A DNA stretch of 64,000 nt from NCBI RefSeq assembly GCF_000582685.1, contig NZ_KK073768.1:1421500-1485499 (forward strand). The letters run 5' to 3'. The stretch comes from [Scytonema hofmanni] UTEX 2349. Its GTDB lineage: Bacteria > Cyanobacteriota > Cyanobacteriia > Cyanobacteriales > Nostocaceae. The position numbers were made by a program, and so were the translations under genes. Below the pieces are notes generated by a model. The model did no database searches. It saw only the letters and a list, made by a program, of their open reading frames with translations, and was not told the DNA's origin. Shown here piece after piece: positions 43,571 through 53,461 of the stretch (the first letter of the stretch is position 1; each line of letters starts with the position of its first letter).

Positions 43571-44251
43571 ATGGTGACTACCCAGCAGTCCTCAACCAAG
43601 CAAGAGATCCTAGAATATCTCCTGAAACACTCACAGGCAACAGCTTTTGAGCTAGCCGAGACTTTAAATATTAGCCCGCAAGCGATTCGTCGTCATCTCA
43701 AAGATTTGGAGGTGGAAAAGCTAATTTTGTATTCGTCGGTGCAGGAAGGGATGGGGCGTCCTTCTCACGTTTATCATTTAAGTCGTGAAGGGCGCGATCG
43801 CACACAACGAGGTGATAATAACTATGGTGAATTTGCTGTTTCTCTGCTGGATACATTAGCAGAAACGGTGGGACGCGACCAAGTAAGCTCGATTTTAAGA
43901 AAACAGTGGGAACGTAAAGCACTCTTGTATCGCGATCGCTTGGGTAAAGGTTCACTATATGAACGTGTGGCAAACTTAGTGGAGTTAAGAAAAGCTGAAG
44001 GCTTCATGGCAGAGTGTCATCCGGTAGAATCGAGTGAATCAGTTGATAGCGATCGCTTCATCTTAATGGAGCATAACTGCGCCATTTCCAACGTTGCCGA
44101 GTCTTTCCCCAGCATTTGCGGTCATGAATTAGAAATGTTTGCGTCCGTTCTTCCAGATTGTACAGTAGAACGGACTCATTGGATTATCAACGGTGAACAC
44201 CGTTGTGGCTATTTGGTACAAGAAAAGAAAACCAAAACTGAATTAGATTAA
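43571..44251 (+). CDS. sufR: Iron-sulfur-cluster-sensing repressor SufR
   Basis: A DeoR-type winged-helix repressor of the suf operon, 226 residues. The N-terminal helix-turn-helix covers residues 10-70 (ATAFELAETLNISPQAIRRHLKDLE). The C-terminal cluster-binding cysteines follow exactly the SufR spacing C-X12-C-X13-C-X14-C (starting at the cysteine of EHNC). Holo-SufR represses sufBCDS and itself. Two operator boxes lie directly upstream. The divergent sufBCDS lies beyond an inserted structured segment. Confidence 0.96.
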   Translation: MVTTQQSSTKQEILEYLLKHSQATAFELAETLNISPQAIRRHLKDLEVEKLILYSSVQEGMGRPSHVYHLSREGRDRTQRGDNNYGEFAVSLLDTLAETVGRDQVSSILRKQWERKALLYRDRLGKGSLYERVANLVELRKAEGFMAECHPVESSESVDSDRFILMEHNCAISNVAESFPSICGHELEMFASVLPDCTVERTHWIINGEHRCGYLVQEKKTKTELD

Positions 44252-44353
44252 TAAATTTATATTTACATTAAGTTTAAGTTACAAATAATAGCTACGTCGT
44301 AATCTGTTTTACAAATTACAAATTAGCAATTGTCCGTTTTTTAGTTAGAGGTT

Positions 44354-44617
44354 ATGAATTTACCCCCACAACAGCAGCCATCAACACAATTCTTAACTTT
44401 TGAAGAGTCAGCCAAAGTTGACGCTTCCTTGCTTTCTTCCCCAGAAAAGTTTTTAACCAGATTAACAATTTCATCTCTCAAACTTTTGAAGCACATCGCC
44501 CAAGAGTATGATGTGAGAATTGAAGATTTAACAACACAGCAAGTGATTGCTTGGTTTGAGAAAGATAGCAAGATTCGCCGAGAGCAAGGAACAGAATCTG
44601 CATACCTGAATTGGTAG
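44354..44617 (+). CDS. Conserved cyanobacterial hypothetical protein, 87 aa
   Basis: Small, largely helical, soluble protein (FLTRLTISSLKLLKHIAQEY, IEDLTTQQVIAWFEKDSKIRREQG). It has no known domain or membrane segment. About 100 bases after sufR on the same strand, but with an AT-rich gap, so co-transcription is uncertain. Start at the ATG after TTAGAGGTT. Confidence 0.65.
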   Translation: MNLPPQQQPSTQFLTFEESAKVDASLLSSPEKFLTRLTISSLKLLKHIAQEYDVRIEDLTTQQVIAWFEKDSKIRREQGTESAYLNW

Positions 44618-44628
44618 ATAAATACGTA

Positions 44629-44763
44629 GAGACGTTCCGATGGAACGTCTCTCAATACAGTTCGGTTAAATTTTTTTATTAGGCATTTGGGTATGTAGAG
44701 ACGCGATATATCGCGTCTCTACAATGATTTTGGGTTCACTAATTTCCTTATCCAAGCCGTATC
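44629..44763. mobile_element. Hairpin repeat plus MITE family C copy
   Basis: A GAGACGTTCC hairpin at 44629-44651 is followed by an element starting CAATACAGTTCGGTTAA (44653) and ending CTTATCCAAGCCGTAT (about 44747-44762). These ends match the inverted ends of the better copy at 54071-54228. Inside is a perfect 28-bp palindrome (44695-44722, GTAGAGACGCGATA arm). Confidence 0.55.
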
Positions 44764-44850
44764 GGAACGTCTCTGTGAACAAATAGCAAAAAGCACCTTT
44801 TTCGAGGTGCTGTTTCAAGGTATGTAAATGAATTTTACAGACCACTTTTT

Positions 44851-45477
44851 TTAAGTGTAAGTATTAGTACGTGGACTGCGAGCACCAGTCACTGCTCCAA
44901 TCATTGATGCAACTAAACCTAGCAAAGAACCGAATACAAACCACCACAAACCTCTAGATGTTGCACCAGCAATATTGCGAGCTTCTTGAGCACTTACATT
45001 ACTTCGGGGTACATTCACACCACCTTGTTGTTGCACTTGGTTAATCACTTCACCAGCATTAGAAGCAGCAACACCAAAAGCACCTGATACACCACTAGCC
45101 AAGAGCCAAGAGCTAACTGCTAAAGTGGTAGCCCAGAGAATTGCCCCATTGAGAAGAGCGGTGCTGCGGTTCATCGGACCACAAGCGCGAGCAGTTACCC
45201 AACCACCAGTAAATAGGGAAATTAACAAACCAATAGTTGACCAAATTCCCACATTTCCAGCAACATCAGAAGCATTTGATCTAGGGGCACCCGAAGTTGC
45301 AATACTACCTGCACCGATCGCTGCGAATAAAGCGCTTAAAATTAATTGCGTAGCTAGGGAAACTAACAAACCAGAAATAATCGGACCCCAACGAACGCGA
45401 TCGTGATATTCAGCAACTCTACCAACCGCCACAGGCTCATTAATTACATCATCACCAACTCTATTTACGTATGACAT
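44851..45477 (-). CDS. Hypothetical integral membrane protein, four-helix
   Basis: A 208-residue protein with about four hydrophobic segments: WGPIISGLLVSLATQLILSALFAAIG, IWSTIGLLISLFTGGWVTA, STALLNGAILWATTLAVSSWLLA and GLWWFVFGSLLGLVASMIGAVTG. The N-terminal about 25 residues are cytoplasmic and polar. A glutamine/asparagine-rich loop lies between the last two. Conserved in cyanobacteria, function unknown. The 345 bases upstream (45478-45821) are AT-rich and hold no gene I can support beyond its promoter. Confidence 0.75.
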   Translation of the reverse strand: MSYVNRVGDDVINEPVAVGRVAEYHDRVRWGPIISGLLVSLATQLILSALFAAIGAGSIATSGAPRSNASDVAGNVGIWSTIGLLISLFTGGWVTARACGPMNRSTALLNGAILWATTLAVSSWLLASGVSGAFGVAASNAGEVINQVQQQGGVNVPRSNVSAQEARNIAGATSRGLWWFVFGSLLGLVASMIGAVTGARSPRTNTYT

Positions 45478-45821
45478 ACCTTTTCTTCTCCTGAAGTAAC
45501 TTTAGCTATATTCTTGCTGATGTATAAAATTAAATTGCTATTAGTTATTTTTTATATCTATCAATAGAAATATTTGTTAACTCTATCTTTAGTCTTAAAT
45601 TAACATCTGGTTTTAATACTATTTAATATAACTCTTTAAAGAAGTTGAAGTTATAAATTAATAATTAATTTCTCTTATCAGCAATTAGTAGCTTTGAATC
45701 CAGTTATTAAGCTGTAAAAATTAATTAAAATTATGTTTTCGTATAATTTTATCAACAAATATAACTTGCTAATTTAAGTAAAATGAGTATCTACAAGTAA
45801 AAATAAAATATTTATTTCAAG

Positions 45822-46127
45822 CACAGCAAAAAAACAAGCCAGATTTGCCCCAATTGCCAAACAGAAACGGGCAAAAAGACGCTTTCTGAACGTGTTCATG
45901 TTTGTTCAAATTGCGGCTACACCACCCATAGAGATGTGGCAGCCGCACTTATAGTCTGTCAAAGAGGACTTGCAGCCGTGGGATACACGGTCAAGATGCA
46001 AGGCGTGTGGGTAAATTCATCGGAATTCCCGCGACCCAAGAATCCTCAACCTGACGGTCGAGGAGTATCAATTGAACAGGGAACAAAAATAGAAAGCTGC
46101 ACATCAGTTAGTCAAAGCATTCCTTAA
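45822..46127 (+). pseudogene. C-terminal remnant of TnpB (IS200/IS605 family)
   Basis: The frame reads KTSQICPNCQTETGKK then VCSNCGYTTHRDVAAALIV and GLAAVG. This is the zinc-ribbon (CXXC ... CXXCG) and the last catalytic region (HRDVAAA) of TnpB RNA-guided nucleases, followed by a tail of about 45 residues. The RuvC I-II part is missing. The remnant ends against the stop codon of the convergent YbjQ gene. A CCTC/GAGG hairpin near 46044-46066 may be left from its guide-RNA region. Confidence 0.8.
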
Positions 46128-46453
46128 GATCGCAGCTTGATAGCGGTGCCTGTCGCGGTAATTAACAACAAAACACCTGACTGGTCAACATTAATCGTGC
46201 CAGTGTCAAATTCAATGCCCACAACAGCATCTGCCCCTAAACGCAATGCCCGCTGTTCTAACTCTTGTAGTGCCTTACGTTGACCTTGCTCAAATAAGCG
46301 CTCATAGCTGCCGGTGCGTCCACCAACAATATCCCGAATGCTAGCGAAAAAATCCCGGAGGAAATTGCTGCCGTAGACGACTTCTGCCGTGACAATACCT
46401 AAATATGACTGAACGACAGAACCCTGAATTACATCGGTTGTGGTTAAAATCAT
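46124..46453 (-). CDS. YbjQ / UPF0145 family protein
   Basis: A 109-residue pentamer-forming protein of the YbjQ family. Motifs: LTTTDVIQGSVVQSYLGIVTAEVVYG at the N-terminus, the RDIVGGRTGSYERLFEQGQRKAL segment near residue 40, and RLGADAVVGIEFD near 72. Biochemical role is not established; a heavy-metal-binding domain name is often applied. Start at the ATG at 46453. Confidence 0.92.
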   Translation of the reverse strand: MILTTTDVIQGSVVQSYLGIVTAEVVYGSNFLRDFFASIRDIVGGRTGSYERLFEQGQRKALQELEQRALRLGADAVVGIEFDTGTINVDQSGVLLLITATGTAIKLRS

Positions 46454-46718
46454 AAATTAGCCTCTTGAGGGTTACATTTGTTGGGTGCTTCTAACCGGAT
46501 TCTAGATTTGGAATAGAGTATTTAGATATAGTCATGACAATATTGTTGTTCGCTACCATATGTAACTTTCAAATCAAAATGGTATCAGCCAAGACAGCGC
46601 AACGGCGCTAACGTGATTCGGATGAGTGTAATGCATCAATAATAAGCATGAAAACAGAATAAATACAGTTTTCAAAACTCCAGATTTTTGTTTTAATGTA
46701 CATGCAATTACACCTCGT

Positions 46719-47435
46719 GTGAAAAAAATTGCCAACTACTTCAGGATAATTACGGTGTACAAGCAGACATCATTGTTATTAAGTGTTCTTCTATTAGGTA
46801 GTTTTACAGCTACAATCCCCTCGGTGGCTCAGGCTCAGGTCATAGTAGCGCAAGCTAGAAGCGCAGAATTAAAGCAATTGCTAGAAGATGGGCGGCGGTT
46901 AGTGAAGGCTGGAGACTATAATGGCGCGATTTCTGTTTATCAACAAGCAGTAGCGATCGAGCCAAAAAATGCCAAAATTCATTCTGGTATGGGCTATTTA
47001 TACGCTATACAAGGAAATTTCCAAGCAGCGTTAGCAGCTTACCGTCGCGCTCTTGGAATTGACCCCAACAATGGCGATTTTTTCTATGCTGTAGGTTATA
47101 TCAAAGCAAATTTGGGAGATACTGCTGGAGCGAAGGAAGCTTACCGTAAGGCAATACAGCTTAATCGCAACAACATTAATGCCTATTTGGGATTGGGTGT
47201 GACACAATCTCGTCTGGGAGACTATCAAGCAGCTATGTGGGCTTACGATCAAGCGATCAACATTGATAAGAATTATGCCCAAACTTATGAGTTTATGGGT
47301 TCAATGTTCAAGCAACGGCGAAAAGCCAAAGAAGCGAGTAATGTGCTCAATAAAGCGCGTGACTTGTATCAACGGCGCAATGATTCAGATGGCGTAGCAA
47401 GGGTAGAAGCTTTATTGCGAGATTTGGGAGGCTGA
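46719..47435 (+). CDS. Exported TPR-repeat protein
   Basis: A 238-residue protein starting at GTG. The N-terminus has a positively charged stretch and hydrophobic core (SLLLSVLLLGSFTATIPSV) ending AQAQV, a signal peptide. From residue about 50 there are four to five tetratricopeptide repeats (for example AGDYNGAISVYQQAVAIEPKN, GNFQAALAAYRRALGIDPNN, GDTAGAKEAYRKAIQLNRNN, GDYQAAMWAYDQAINIDKNY). Probably a periplasmic or thylakoid-lumen protein-protein interaction factor. The 170 bases after it hold no feature. Confidence 0.88.
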   Translation: MKKIANYFRIITVYKQTSLLLSVLLLGSFTATIPSVAQAQVIVAQARSAELKQLLEDGRRLVKAGDYNGAISVYQQAVAIEPKNAKIHSGMGYLYAIQGNFQAALAAYRRALGIDPNNGDFFYAVGYIKANLGDTAGAKEAYRKAIQLNRNNINAYLGLGVTQSRLGDYQAAMWAYDQAINIDKNYAQTYEFMGSMFKQRRKAKEASNVLNKARDLYQRRNDSDGVARVEALLRDLGG

Positions 47436-47606
47436 TTATACTTGGCGATACAGCCACGATCAACAGTGCGATCGCTCCATCTACTGCTAAGATAACCTCA
47501 CTAGCACGCCTTTTAGATATCTAATCCACATTGGCTTGAATCTGGTAAAATCTGGTAGGGTGTGTTATGGACTTTAGTCCTAACGCACCGAATAACAAAC
47601 TTAATA

Positions 47607-48443
47607 TCAAATCAAATTCTGATTTTTGGTTTTCACACGCTGATAAAACTCTTCCATCGTTTCAATAAAGGAACTATCTTTATCCCAAAAAGCTGGATAA
47701 TCTCCCTGTTTTTTAATCAAAATTGCTGGTACACTACTGGTTGCAACCTCAATTGTTTGAGGTAGTCGCTTCATTCCTAACCAGAATTCTCTCGTACTAC
47801 CAATAAATGCAACTTCTTGCTTTTGTGGTTGGGTGTAGAATGAAGTCGAAACTTCGTTAATGATTTCTTTAGCGTCTAATTCTTGAGAAAGTGCTTTACC
47901 TAAAGGTGTTTGAGCAAGTTTTGCTTGAAGTTCTGCTTTCGATAATCCCCTTAGTTCAAATAGCAAAAATGGATTACTATCGAGTTGGGAAGCAACTAAA
48001 TAATAAACTCCCGCTATGTGTTTACAAGGATTAGATGAATCTGGACAAGAACATTGAGTTTTAAAGTCTTTGCGACTGTGAGGTAAGAGGTGTAATCCCA
48101 GTTGTGAAAATGTATCTTCAATATTTTCCGGAACCTCATTAAGTATAAGTCGAGAAACAATACTTGCTTTTGATGAAAGTTTCTCGATCGCAAGATTCCA
48201 GCTTGTTTTTGGGATGGGTGTAATTTGAATGGATATATCGTAAGTTGGTTCTTTGTAAACTCCAAAATATGGATTTACCGAACCTCTAACTTTGGCAGTA
48301 ATATAGTTCCCATTTATTTCAAAACTCTTAACTTTACCACCACTTGCATAAGAACGACCTCGTTGTAGTCTACCAGAATCGGTAAATGATTCCAACGCTT
48401 TAATGAAAATTTCTCCCCACCAAGTCCGAGAAAATTTAGCCAT
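47607..48443 (-). CDS. SWIM zinc-finger protein
   Basis: A 278-residue soluble protein. The SWIM zinc finger is CSCPDSSNPCKHIAGVYYL near residue 132 (CXC...CXH). The N-terminal FSRTWWGEIFIKALESF and RLQRGRSYASGGKVKSFEI blocks are usual in the bacterial SWIM family. These genes commonly neighbour SNF2-type helicases, and here the next gene upstream on the same strand is one. Likely a nucleic-acid- or protein-binding partner of that helicase. Confidence 0.9.
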   Translation of the reverse strand: MAKFSRTWWGEIFIKALESFTDSGRLQRGRSYASGGKVKSFEINGNYITAKVRGSVNPYFGVYKEPTYDISIQITPIPKTSWNLAIEKLSSKASIVSRLILNEVPENIEDTFSQLGLHLLPHSRKDFKTQCSCPDSSNPCKHIAGVYYLVASQLDSNPFLLFELRGLSKAELQAKLAQTPLGKALSQELDAKEIINEVSTSFYTQPQKQEVAFIGSTREFWLGMKRLPQTIEVATSSVPAILIKKQGDYPAFWDKDSSFIETMEEFYQRVKTKNQNLI

Positions 48444-48468
48444 AAATAAAAAGTTAGGGGTTAGGGGT

Positions 48469-48570
48469 TATAGCGGTTCTCGGTTGAGTGAGGTACAAGA
48501 ACCCCACCCCCAACCCCCTCCCCGCAAGCGAGGAGGGGGCTATGATGTACCTTATTTAGGAAACGCTATA
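48469..48570. mobile_element. MITE family D (TATAGCGG ends)
   Basis: Imperfect inverted ends (TATAGCGGTTCTC...GAGGTAC and GTACCTTATTTAGG...CGCTATA) surround a GC-rich hairpin with CCCCTCC/GGAGGGG arms. The inner GAACCCCACCCCCAACCCC also occurs at 63980, inside family B. It lies between the SWIM and SNF2 genes. Confidence 0.6.
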
Positions 48571-48609
48571 GGAGTTAGGAGTTACGGGTTGGAAGATTTG
48601 AGCTTATAA

Positions 48610-51600
48610 TTATAATATTGCACTTTTATTTAATGCAATTAACTGTTTAAACGCTTCATTATCAAGTTCTGTCAACCACGATTCATCACTCCCAACCACA
48701 GCAGCAGCAAGTTTCTTCTTATCTTCAATCATTTGATCGATTTTCTCCTCCAAAGTTCCAATTGCGACAAACTTATGTACAAAAACGTTCTTTTTTTGAC
48801 CAATTCGGAAAGCGCGATCGCTTGCTTGTTCTTCAACTGCTGGATTCCACCAACGGTCAAAATGGAAGACGTGATTAGCTTTAGTCAAGGTAATCCCAAC
48901 ACCACCTGCTTTTAATGAAAGTATAAAAATTGATGGTTCAGTTTCCGGGTTTTGAAATTCTTCAATCATCTTCTCTCTGCGCTGACGGTTTGTTCCACCA
49001 TGTAGGTAATATGTGTTATAATGCAGGGAATGTTTGATATGTTTTTCAATGGATTCGCAGACTTCCGTAAATTGACTGAAGACAAGCAAACTATCTCCTT
49101 CGGAAACTGCCTCTTCTACCATTTCTACCAAACGACTCAGTTTATGCGATCGCTCGCTTGAAAATTCGCTACCATCTTGTAAAAATTGGGCTGGATGGTT
49201 GCAAATTTGCTTCAATTTCATTAATGTGGAGAGAATTAAGCCTTTGCGTTGAATACCTTCTGCTTCTTCTAATTGCTTTTCTACGTCTTTAACAACTGCT
49301 TCGTACAGGGATGCTTGTTCTTTGGTAAGATTGGTATATAGTTTTTGATCAACTTTATCTGGCAAATCGTTGATAATCGATTGGTCAGTTTTAAGTCTGC
49401 GGAGAATCAAAGGCTCAACTAACTTTTTCAGGGTATTTGATTTAACTCTGTCATTATCCTTCTGAATGGGAATTTCAAAGGATTTGCGAAATTGCGCTTC
49501 TTTCCCCAAATAACCGGGATTGAGGAAGTTAAAAATTGACCATAAATCCAGCAAGCGGTTTTCTACAGGTGTTCCTGTCAATGCGAGTCGGTGTTTTGCC
49601 GATATTTTCAGGATAGCTTTGGTTTGTGCTGCTTTGGGATTTTTGATATTTTGCGCTTCATCCAATACCAAACGCTGCCACTCAACACTATTTAATAGTT
49701 TTTCATCTTTGCGAGCTAAAGTAAAAGAAGTAATTACCACATCATGTTGCAGACAAGCAGCTTCAAAGTCTGCAAGTTGAGTTATGCGATCGCTCCCATG
49801 ATGTACCATTGCTTGCAGATGTGGGGCAAATTTAGCAATTTCTTTTTGCCAGTTTCCCACAACTGAGGTTGGTGCAATCAATAATGTGGGTAAATTCTTT
49901 CCTTTTCTGGCTTTTTTTTCGTGCGATTTTTCCTCCTCATCCTTCTCCTGCACAAGTCTCGCAATTACCTGCACAGATTTTCCCAATCCCATATCATCCG
50001 CTAAACAACCATTTAACCCCAATCTTTCCAGATAACTCAACCAGGAAACACCACGTTTTTGATATTCTCGCAAATTTCCTTGTAAATTCGGTAATTCGCA
50101 AATCGGTTCCAACTGACTTTTATCTTGCAGCTTGGTTATCATCTCCGATAAAAATTCATCATGCTCAATTTCCCAATCTTCCCCAACTTCCGCACTGCGT
50201 TGGAGAAATTCTAACATCGACATTTCTGGCTTTTCATCTGCGTGAGACTGCCAAAATTCCAACATTTGCTGCATTTTATCGCGGTCTAATTCCATCCATT
50301 GACCGCGAAAATGTACTAAGGGAGTTTTAGCATCAACCAACCGTTCCCATTCACTGCGGGTAACTAGTTGATCGCCTATTGCCAACTCATATTCATACTG
50401 TACCAGGGAATCCAGACCAAAATAACCTTTTTGCTCATTTTTACTTGCAGATTTACCCCCAGAGGACGCTTTCAGACGAACTTTCGCTCGACGGCGACCA
50501 GCGGGAGTGTACCAAGCTGGTACAATTACCTTAAAATTTGCGTCTTCCAATACCCAAGCACTTTCTTTGAGAAAATCAAATGCTTCATCTAAACTAAGTT
50601 GGAGTCCAATCGGTTTATCTGTTTCTAATCCCTGCCATAATTTCGGATACATTCGTGCTGCATATCCTAAATTTAGTAGCAGATTTGTTTCAAAGTCTTG
50701 ATCGAAAAAGCTGGGAAGTTGCGAGTTGGAAGTTGAGGAAGAGGATGATTTTCTACTTTTCTGGACGTTTTCTAAATCCCCATTCTTCGGTTTCATTCTC
50801 CAATAGTCAGCTAATGCTAACTTTAAAGAAGGGTCTTGTTTACTAGCTACTAAAAACTGAATCTGCCAATTCTCTATATCTTCAGAAGGAGGGGATTGTA
50901 GTTGAAAACAAAGATTAAAAGATGAGTTATTTTGACTGCGGGTAATTTTACTTTTCCAAATCAACCATTGCTGATATTCATTTAGTGCGATATTCCCTTT
51001 CAAAGGATTGCACTTCTGTTGATAAAGACAGTGGAAAATCAGCGAATTTTCTATTTGTTTATCAAAAGCGACTGTAGAGGGTGTGTTAGTAACTATATTA
51101 TTCAGGAGAGATTCGCTAAAATGACGTAAAAGTGTTTCTCTATCGAAGAATTCAACTTGATTATTAGATGTTGCGGAACCTGCCACACAAATTAGTGGCA
51201 TATATTCGATATATTTAGCGATATTTGTTTCGTATTGTTCGGAAATTATTTCCCATGTAGCGTAAATTTGCGATAATTGTCTCGTTTGAGTCTCTGTTTG
51301 CTTCTTACCTTTCTTTTTCGTGCCAGCAGCTTCTAGTTGTCGGTATTTTAATGCGGGAATATATTGGTCTTTGAGAATAACTTGTTTAAAAGCTTGGGTG
51401 TAATGATACCAAAATAACAAGTCAGAACCAAGTTGAATTTCACTCGATAGATAAAGTGCCAAAAAGTGAATATCGCTAATGACTTTTATCGCATTAATTG
51501 TTTGGATGTCATAACAATCCACCTGCCAATAGGCAAACTCTTCGTAATCTTCAGAAATTCCCGTTTCTAAATACTTACTTAATTCCGGAGAAGGTAAAGG

Positions 51601-51855
51601 TTGATTGTTTGCGGTTGGTAAAGCGAAGTATTGGGGAAATATGCGTTGATTTAATTCAACTGGATTCGTCTTGATTCCCAATTCCTGAGTTAGGAAAGTT
51701 GCTAATTCATTTTTGTCAAGATGCCCAGGATGGATTTGTTGCTTTTTGACACTGTTTTTTTGGGTAATAGGAGTTTCCACCCACAGGAAAAAGCTACCTG
51801 CTTGGATGAAATTTGCTTCAGCGCTTGGTATCCAGGTTCCATGAATAATTTTCAC
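48610..51855 (-). CDS. SNF2-family DEAD/DEAH-like helicase
   Basis: A large superfamily 2 ATPase of about 1081 residues. The N-terminal half (residues 1-590) is the bacterial SNF2-associated region. The ATPase core starts with GCLADDMGLGKSVQVIARL (Walker A), VLDEAQNIKNP (DEAQ box), LTGTPVENRLLDLWSIFNFL (motif III), then helicase-C motifs FSQFTEVCE, HGGTNRQRREKMIEEF, SLKAGGVGITLTKANHVFHFDRWWNP and AFRIGQ. It probably remodels protein-nucleic acid complexes. Start taken at GTG 51855 (VKIIHGTWIPS), since the preceding codons do not match the family. Paired with the SWIM protein. Confidence 0.92.
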   Translation of the reverse strand: MKIIHGTWIPSAEANFIQAGSFFLWVETPITQKNSVKKQQIHPGHLDKNELATFLTQELGIKTNPVELNQRIFPQYFALPTANNQPLPSPELSKYLETGISEDYEEFAYWQVDCYDIQTINAIKVISDIHFLALYLSSEIQLGSDLLFWYHYTQAFKQVILKDQYIPALKYRQLEAAGTKKKGKKQTETQTRQLSQIYATWEIISEQYETNIAKYIEYMPLICVAGSATSNNQVEFFDRETLLRHFSESLLNNIVTNTPSTVAFDKQIENSLIFHCLYQQKCNPLKGNIALNEYQQWLIWKSKITRSQNNSSFNLCFQLQSPPSEDIENWQIQFLVASKQDPSLKLALADYWRMKPKNGDLENVQKSRKSSSSSTSNSQLPSFFDQDFETNLLLNLGYAARMYPKLWQGLETDKPIGLQLSLDEAFDFLKESAWVLEDANFKVIVPAWYTPAGRRRAKVRLKASSGGKSASKNEQKGYFGLDSLVQYEYELAIGDQLVTRSEWERLVDAKTPLVHFRGQWMELDRDKMQQMLEFWQSHADEKPEMSMLEFLQRSAEVGEDWEIEHDEFLSEMITKLQDKSQLEPICELPNLQGNLREYQKRGVSWLSYLERLGLNGCLADDMGLGKSVQVIARLVQEKDEEEKSHEKKARKGKNLPTLLIAPTSVVGNWQKEIAKFAPHLQAMVHHGSDRITQLADFEAACLQHDVVITSFTLARKDEKLLNSVEWQRLVLDEAQNIKNPKAAQTKAILKISAKHRLALTGTPVENRLLDLWSIFNFLNPGYLGKEAQFRKSFEIPIQKDNDRVKSNTLKKLVEPLILRRLKTDQSIINDLPDKVDQKLYTNLTKEQASLYEAVVKDVEKQLEEAEGIQRKGLILSTLMKLKQICNHPAQFLQDGSEFSSERSHKLSRLVEMVEEAVSEGDSLLVFSQFTEVCESIEKHIKHSLHYNTYYLHGGTNRQRREKMIEEFQNPETEPSIFILSLKAGGVGITLTKANHVFHFDRWWNPAVEEQASDRAFRIGQKKNVFVHKFVAIGTLEEKIDQMIEDKKKLAAAVVGSDESWLTELDNEAFKQLIALNKSAIL

Positions 51856-51948
51856 AGTCAGATGCCCTCTGGATTGCCACAATAGGGGATTAAAATTAGT
51901 TTACCAGAAGAAAGGCGCGAAAAAATAGCTGACTTGTAGAGCGATCGC

Positions 51949-52080
51949 AATACGGTTCGGTTAAGATGTACTAACTAACGAAGTATTGTAGGGTGCGTTA
52001 GACGGAACGTCGTAACGCACTCCTCTCCCTAAAAATGGTGCCGTACTCTCGCCGCTAACACAGCCTACGTGTCTGTACTA
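51949..52080. repeat. Repeat-rich spacer with MITE family C end
   Basis: Starts CAATACGGTTCGGTTAAG, the left end of family C, but no matching right end is present. The motif GTACTAACTAACGAAG occurs twice (51968 and 52074). No gene in 51856-52163. Confidence 0.55.
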
Positions 52081-52163
52081 ACTAACGAAGAAGGTTAAGA
52101 TATATTTTTTTTAATCGAAAAACTTTTTGGCAACAAATCGGTATAAATTTAAAATAGAAGCTT

Positions 52164-52880
52164 TTGTTACTAAAATTAGGGCATCGTTTGCAAGCAAAAG
52201 AGATTAAGGAGAAGCTAAAGTCTCTCATTGAGCAAGCCTCATCGCTAGACCCCAATTTAGCGAGAAGATTAGATGAAATTAATCGCTGGGTAAAAGATAT
52301 CAAAGTTGGTTCCCTGACTGCGAAACCATTCGTCGTTGCTTTTCTCTTGGAAGTGATTACAGATTCTACTATCTGGTTGGCGATTCAATCCTTACCCACT
52401 GAAGAAGAACAACAAGCAAAGTTCGCCCAAATGACACCTACTGAGAGATATTGGTATCAGTATCTTTTTCCCAAATGGCTAAATGAAACAGACCCCAAGT
52501 TTGGTATTTGGCGACAAAAATTAATGGCGGGCGAGTTTAATCAGGCTGATAATGATATTATTAAATTAATAGCTCAAGATATTGTCCGTCGAGAGGGTAG
52601 TTTTTGGCAGCGTTATATTGCCGACCTTTCTATGGCAACAGATTTAATCATCAGCAACAGTCAACAGAAACCACTTTGTATTCAAGTTACCAGCGTCTCA
52701 GAAGAATTGAATCAGCACAAGTATCAATATTGGAAACATACACTCGTATTGTGGCAAATAGAGAGAGGGCTGTTTTTCAGTTACAATCCGGCAGAAGCTA
52801 ATTTTATCAACCAATTAGTTAACGTGGCACTCTATAACAGTGCTTACCTTTCTGGCGGAAAGTATTTAAAATTTCATTAA
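52164..52880 (+). CDS. Hypothetical protein, 238 aa
   Basis: Not recognised. Starts with TTG. The N-terminal 60 residues are helical and charged. The central part has FVVAFLLEVITDSTIW, and the C-terminal part has KPLCIQVTSVSEELNQHKYQYW and VLWQIERGLFFSYNP, which could be a restriction-nuclease-like or substrate-recognition fold. No signal peptide. Followed 65 bases later by another unknown gene on the same strand, and divergent from the SNF2 helicase; the pair could belong to the same module. Confidence 0.6.
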   Translation: MLLKLGHRLQAKEIKEKLKSLIEQASSLDPNLARRLDEINRWVKDIKVGSLTAKPFVVAFLLEVITDSTIWLAIQSLPTEEEQQAKFAQMTPTERYWYQYLFPKWLNETDPKFGIWRQKLMAGEFNQADNDIIKLIAQDIVRREGSFWQRYIADLSMATDLIISNSQQKPLCIQVTSVSEELNQHKYQYWKHTLVLWQIERGLFFSYNPAEANFINQLVNVALYNSAYLSGGKYLKFH

Positions 52881-52945
52881 GATTGTCAAAAGTTAAATAT
52901 TAACGTTTTTTAAACATACATAATAATTAACTCATAGCATAATTT

Positions 52946-53383
52946 ATGCCTAACCAACGTCAAAGTAACGGCAACCAACAAGTGGATAGATTTTCGGAAG
53001 CTTTAGCTACAGCACGAAACATGCAGCAGGATTGGCTAAATTATGGAGTTGATTTTGTCCATATTTATGTTGATGATGTACATGGAGATTGGTTGGAAAG
53101 GTGGGAAGAAGAATCGGTTTTAGACTTGCTGAAAGAATTTTTGGTAAGTAATGATGATGTAGCTGCGAAGGTGAGGCAGATATTAGGAGAACGTTCTTTA
53201 TTTGATATAGCAGTCAATTTAGAAGAATGTCTTAACCTAAGCCAAGAAACTGACAGATTATATGCCATCAAAAATGTCTTAGCTAATAGGGAGAAGAATT
53301 ATAATATAAGTTGTGAAATAGATGATATTGAATTATTGAATTTAGCAAATAGTCTGCTGGAAAAATTGACAGAGATTTTGTGA
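52946..53383 (+). CDS. Hypothetical protein, 145 aa
   Basis: Acidic, helical, soluble protein with no recognised domain (FSEALATARNMQQDWLNYGV, WLERWEEESVLDLLKEFL). Its distance to the preceding gene suggests co-transcription. Start at the ATG of MPNQRQSNGN. Confidence 0.6.
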   Translation: MPNQRQSNGNQQVDRFSEALATARNMQQDWLNYGVDFVHIYVDDVHGDWLERWEEESVLDLLKEFLVSNDDVAAKVRQILGERSLFDIAVNLEECLNLSQETDRLYAIKNVLANREKNYNISCEIDDIELLNLANSLLEKLTEIL

Positions 53384-53461
53384 GATTTGGCATTGATACG
53401 ACCGACACTGCTAGGCTATTAGTTAAAGCAAAATTGTTATTAGAGAATAGTCTTTAGATCA

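Noticed and set aside
44341..44655. 104-residue minus-strand ORF
   Set aside because: Antisense to the 87-residue gene at 44354 and starts in a hairpin repeat (MRDVPSERLY).
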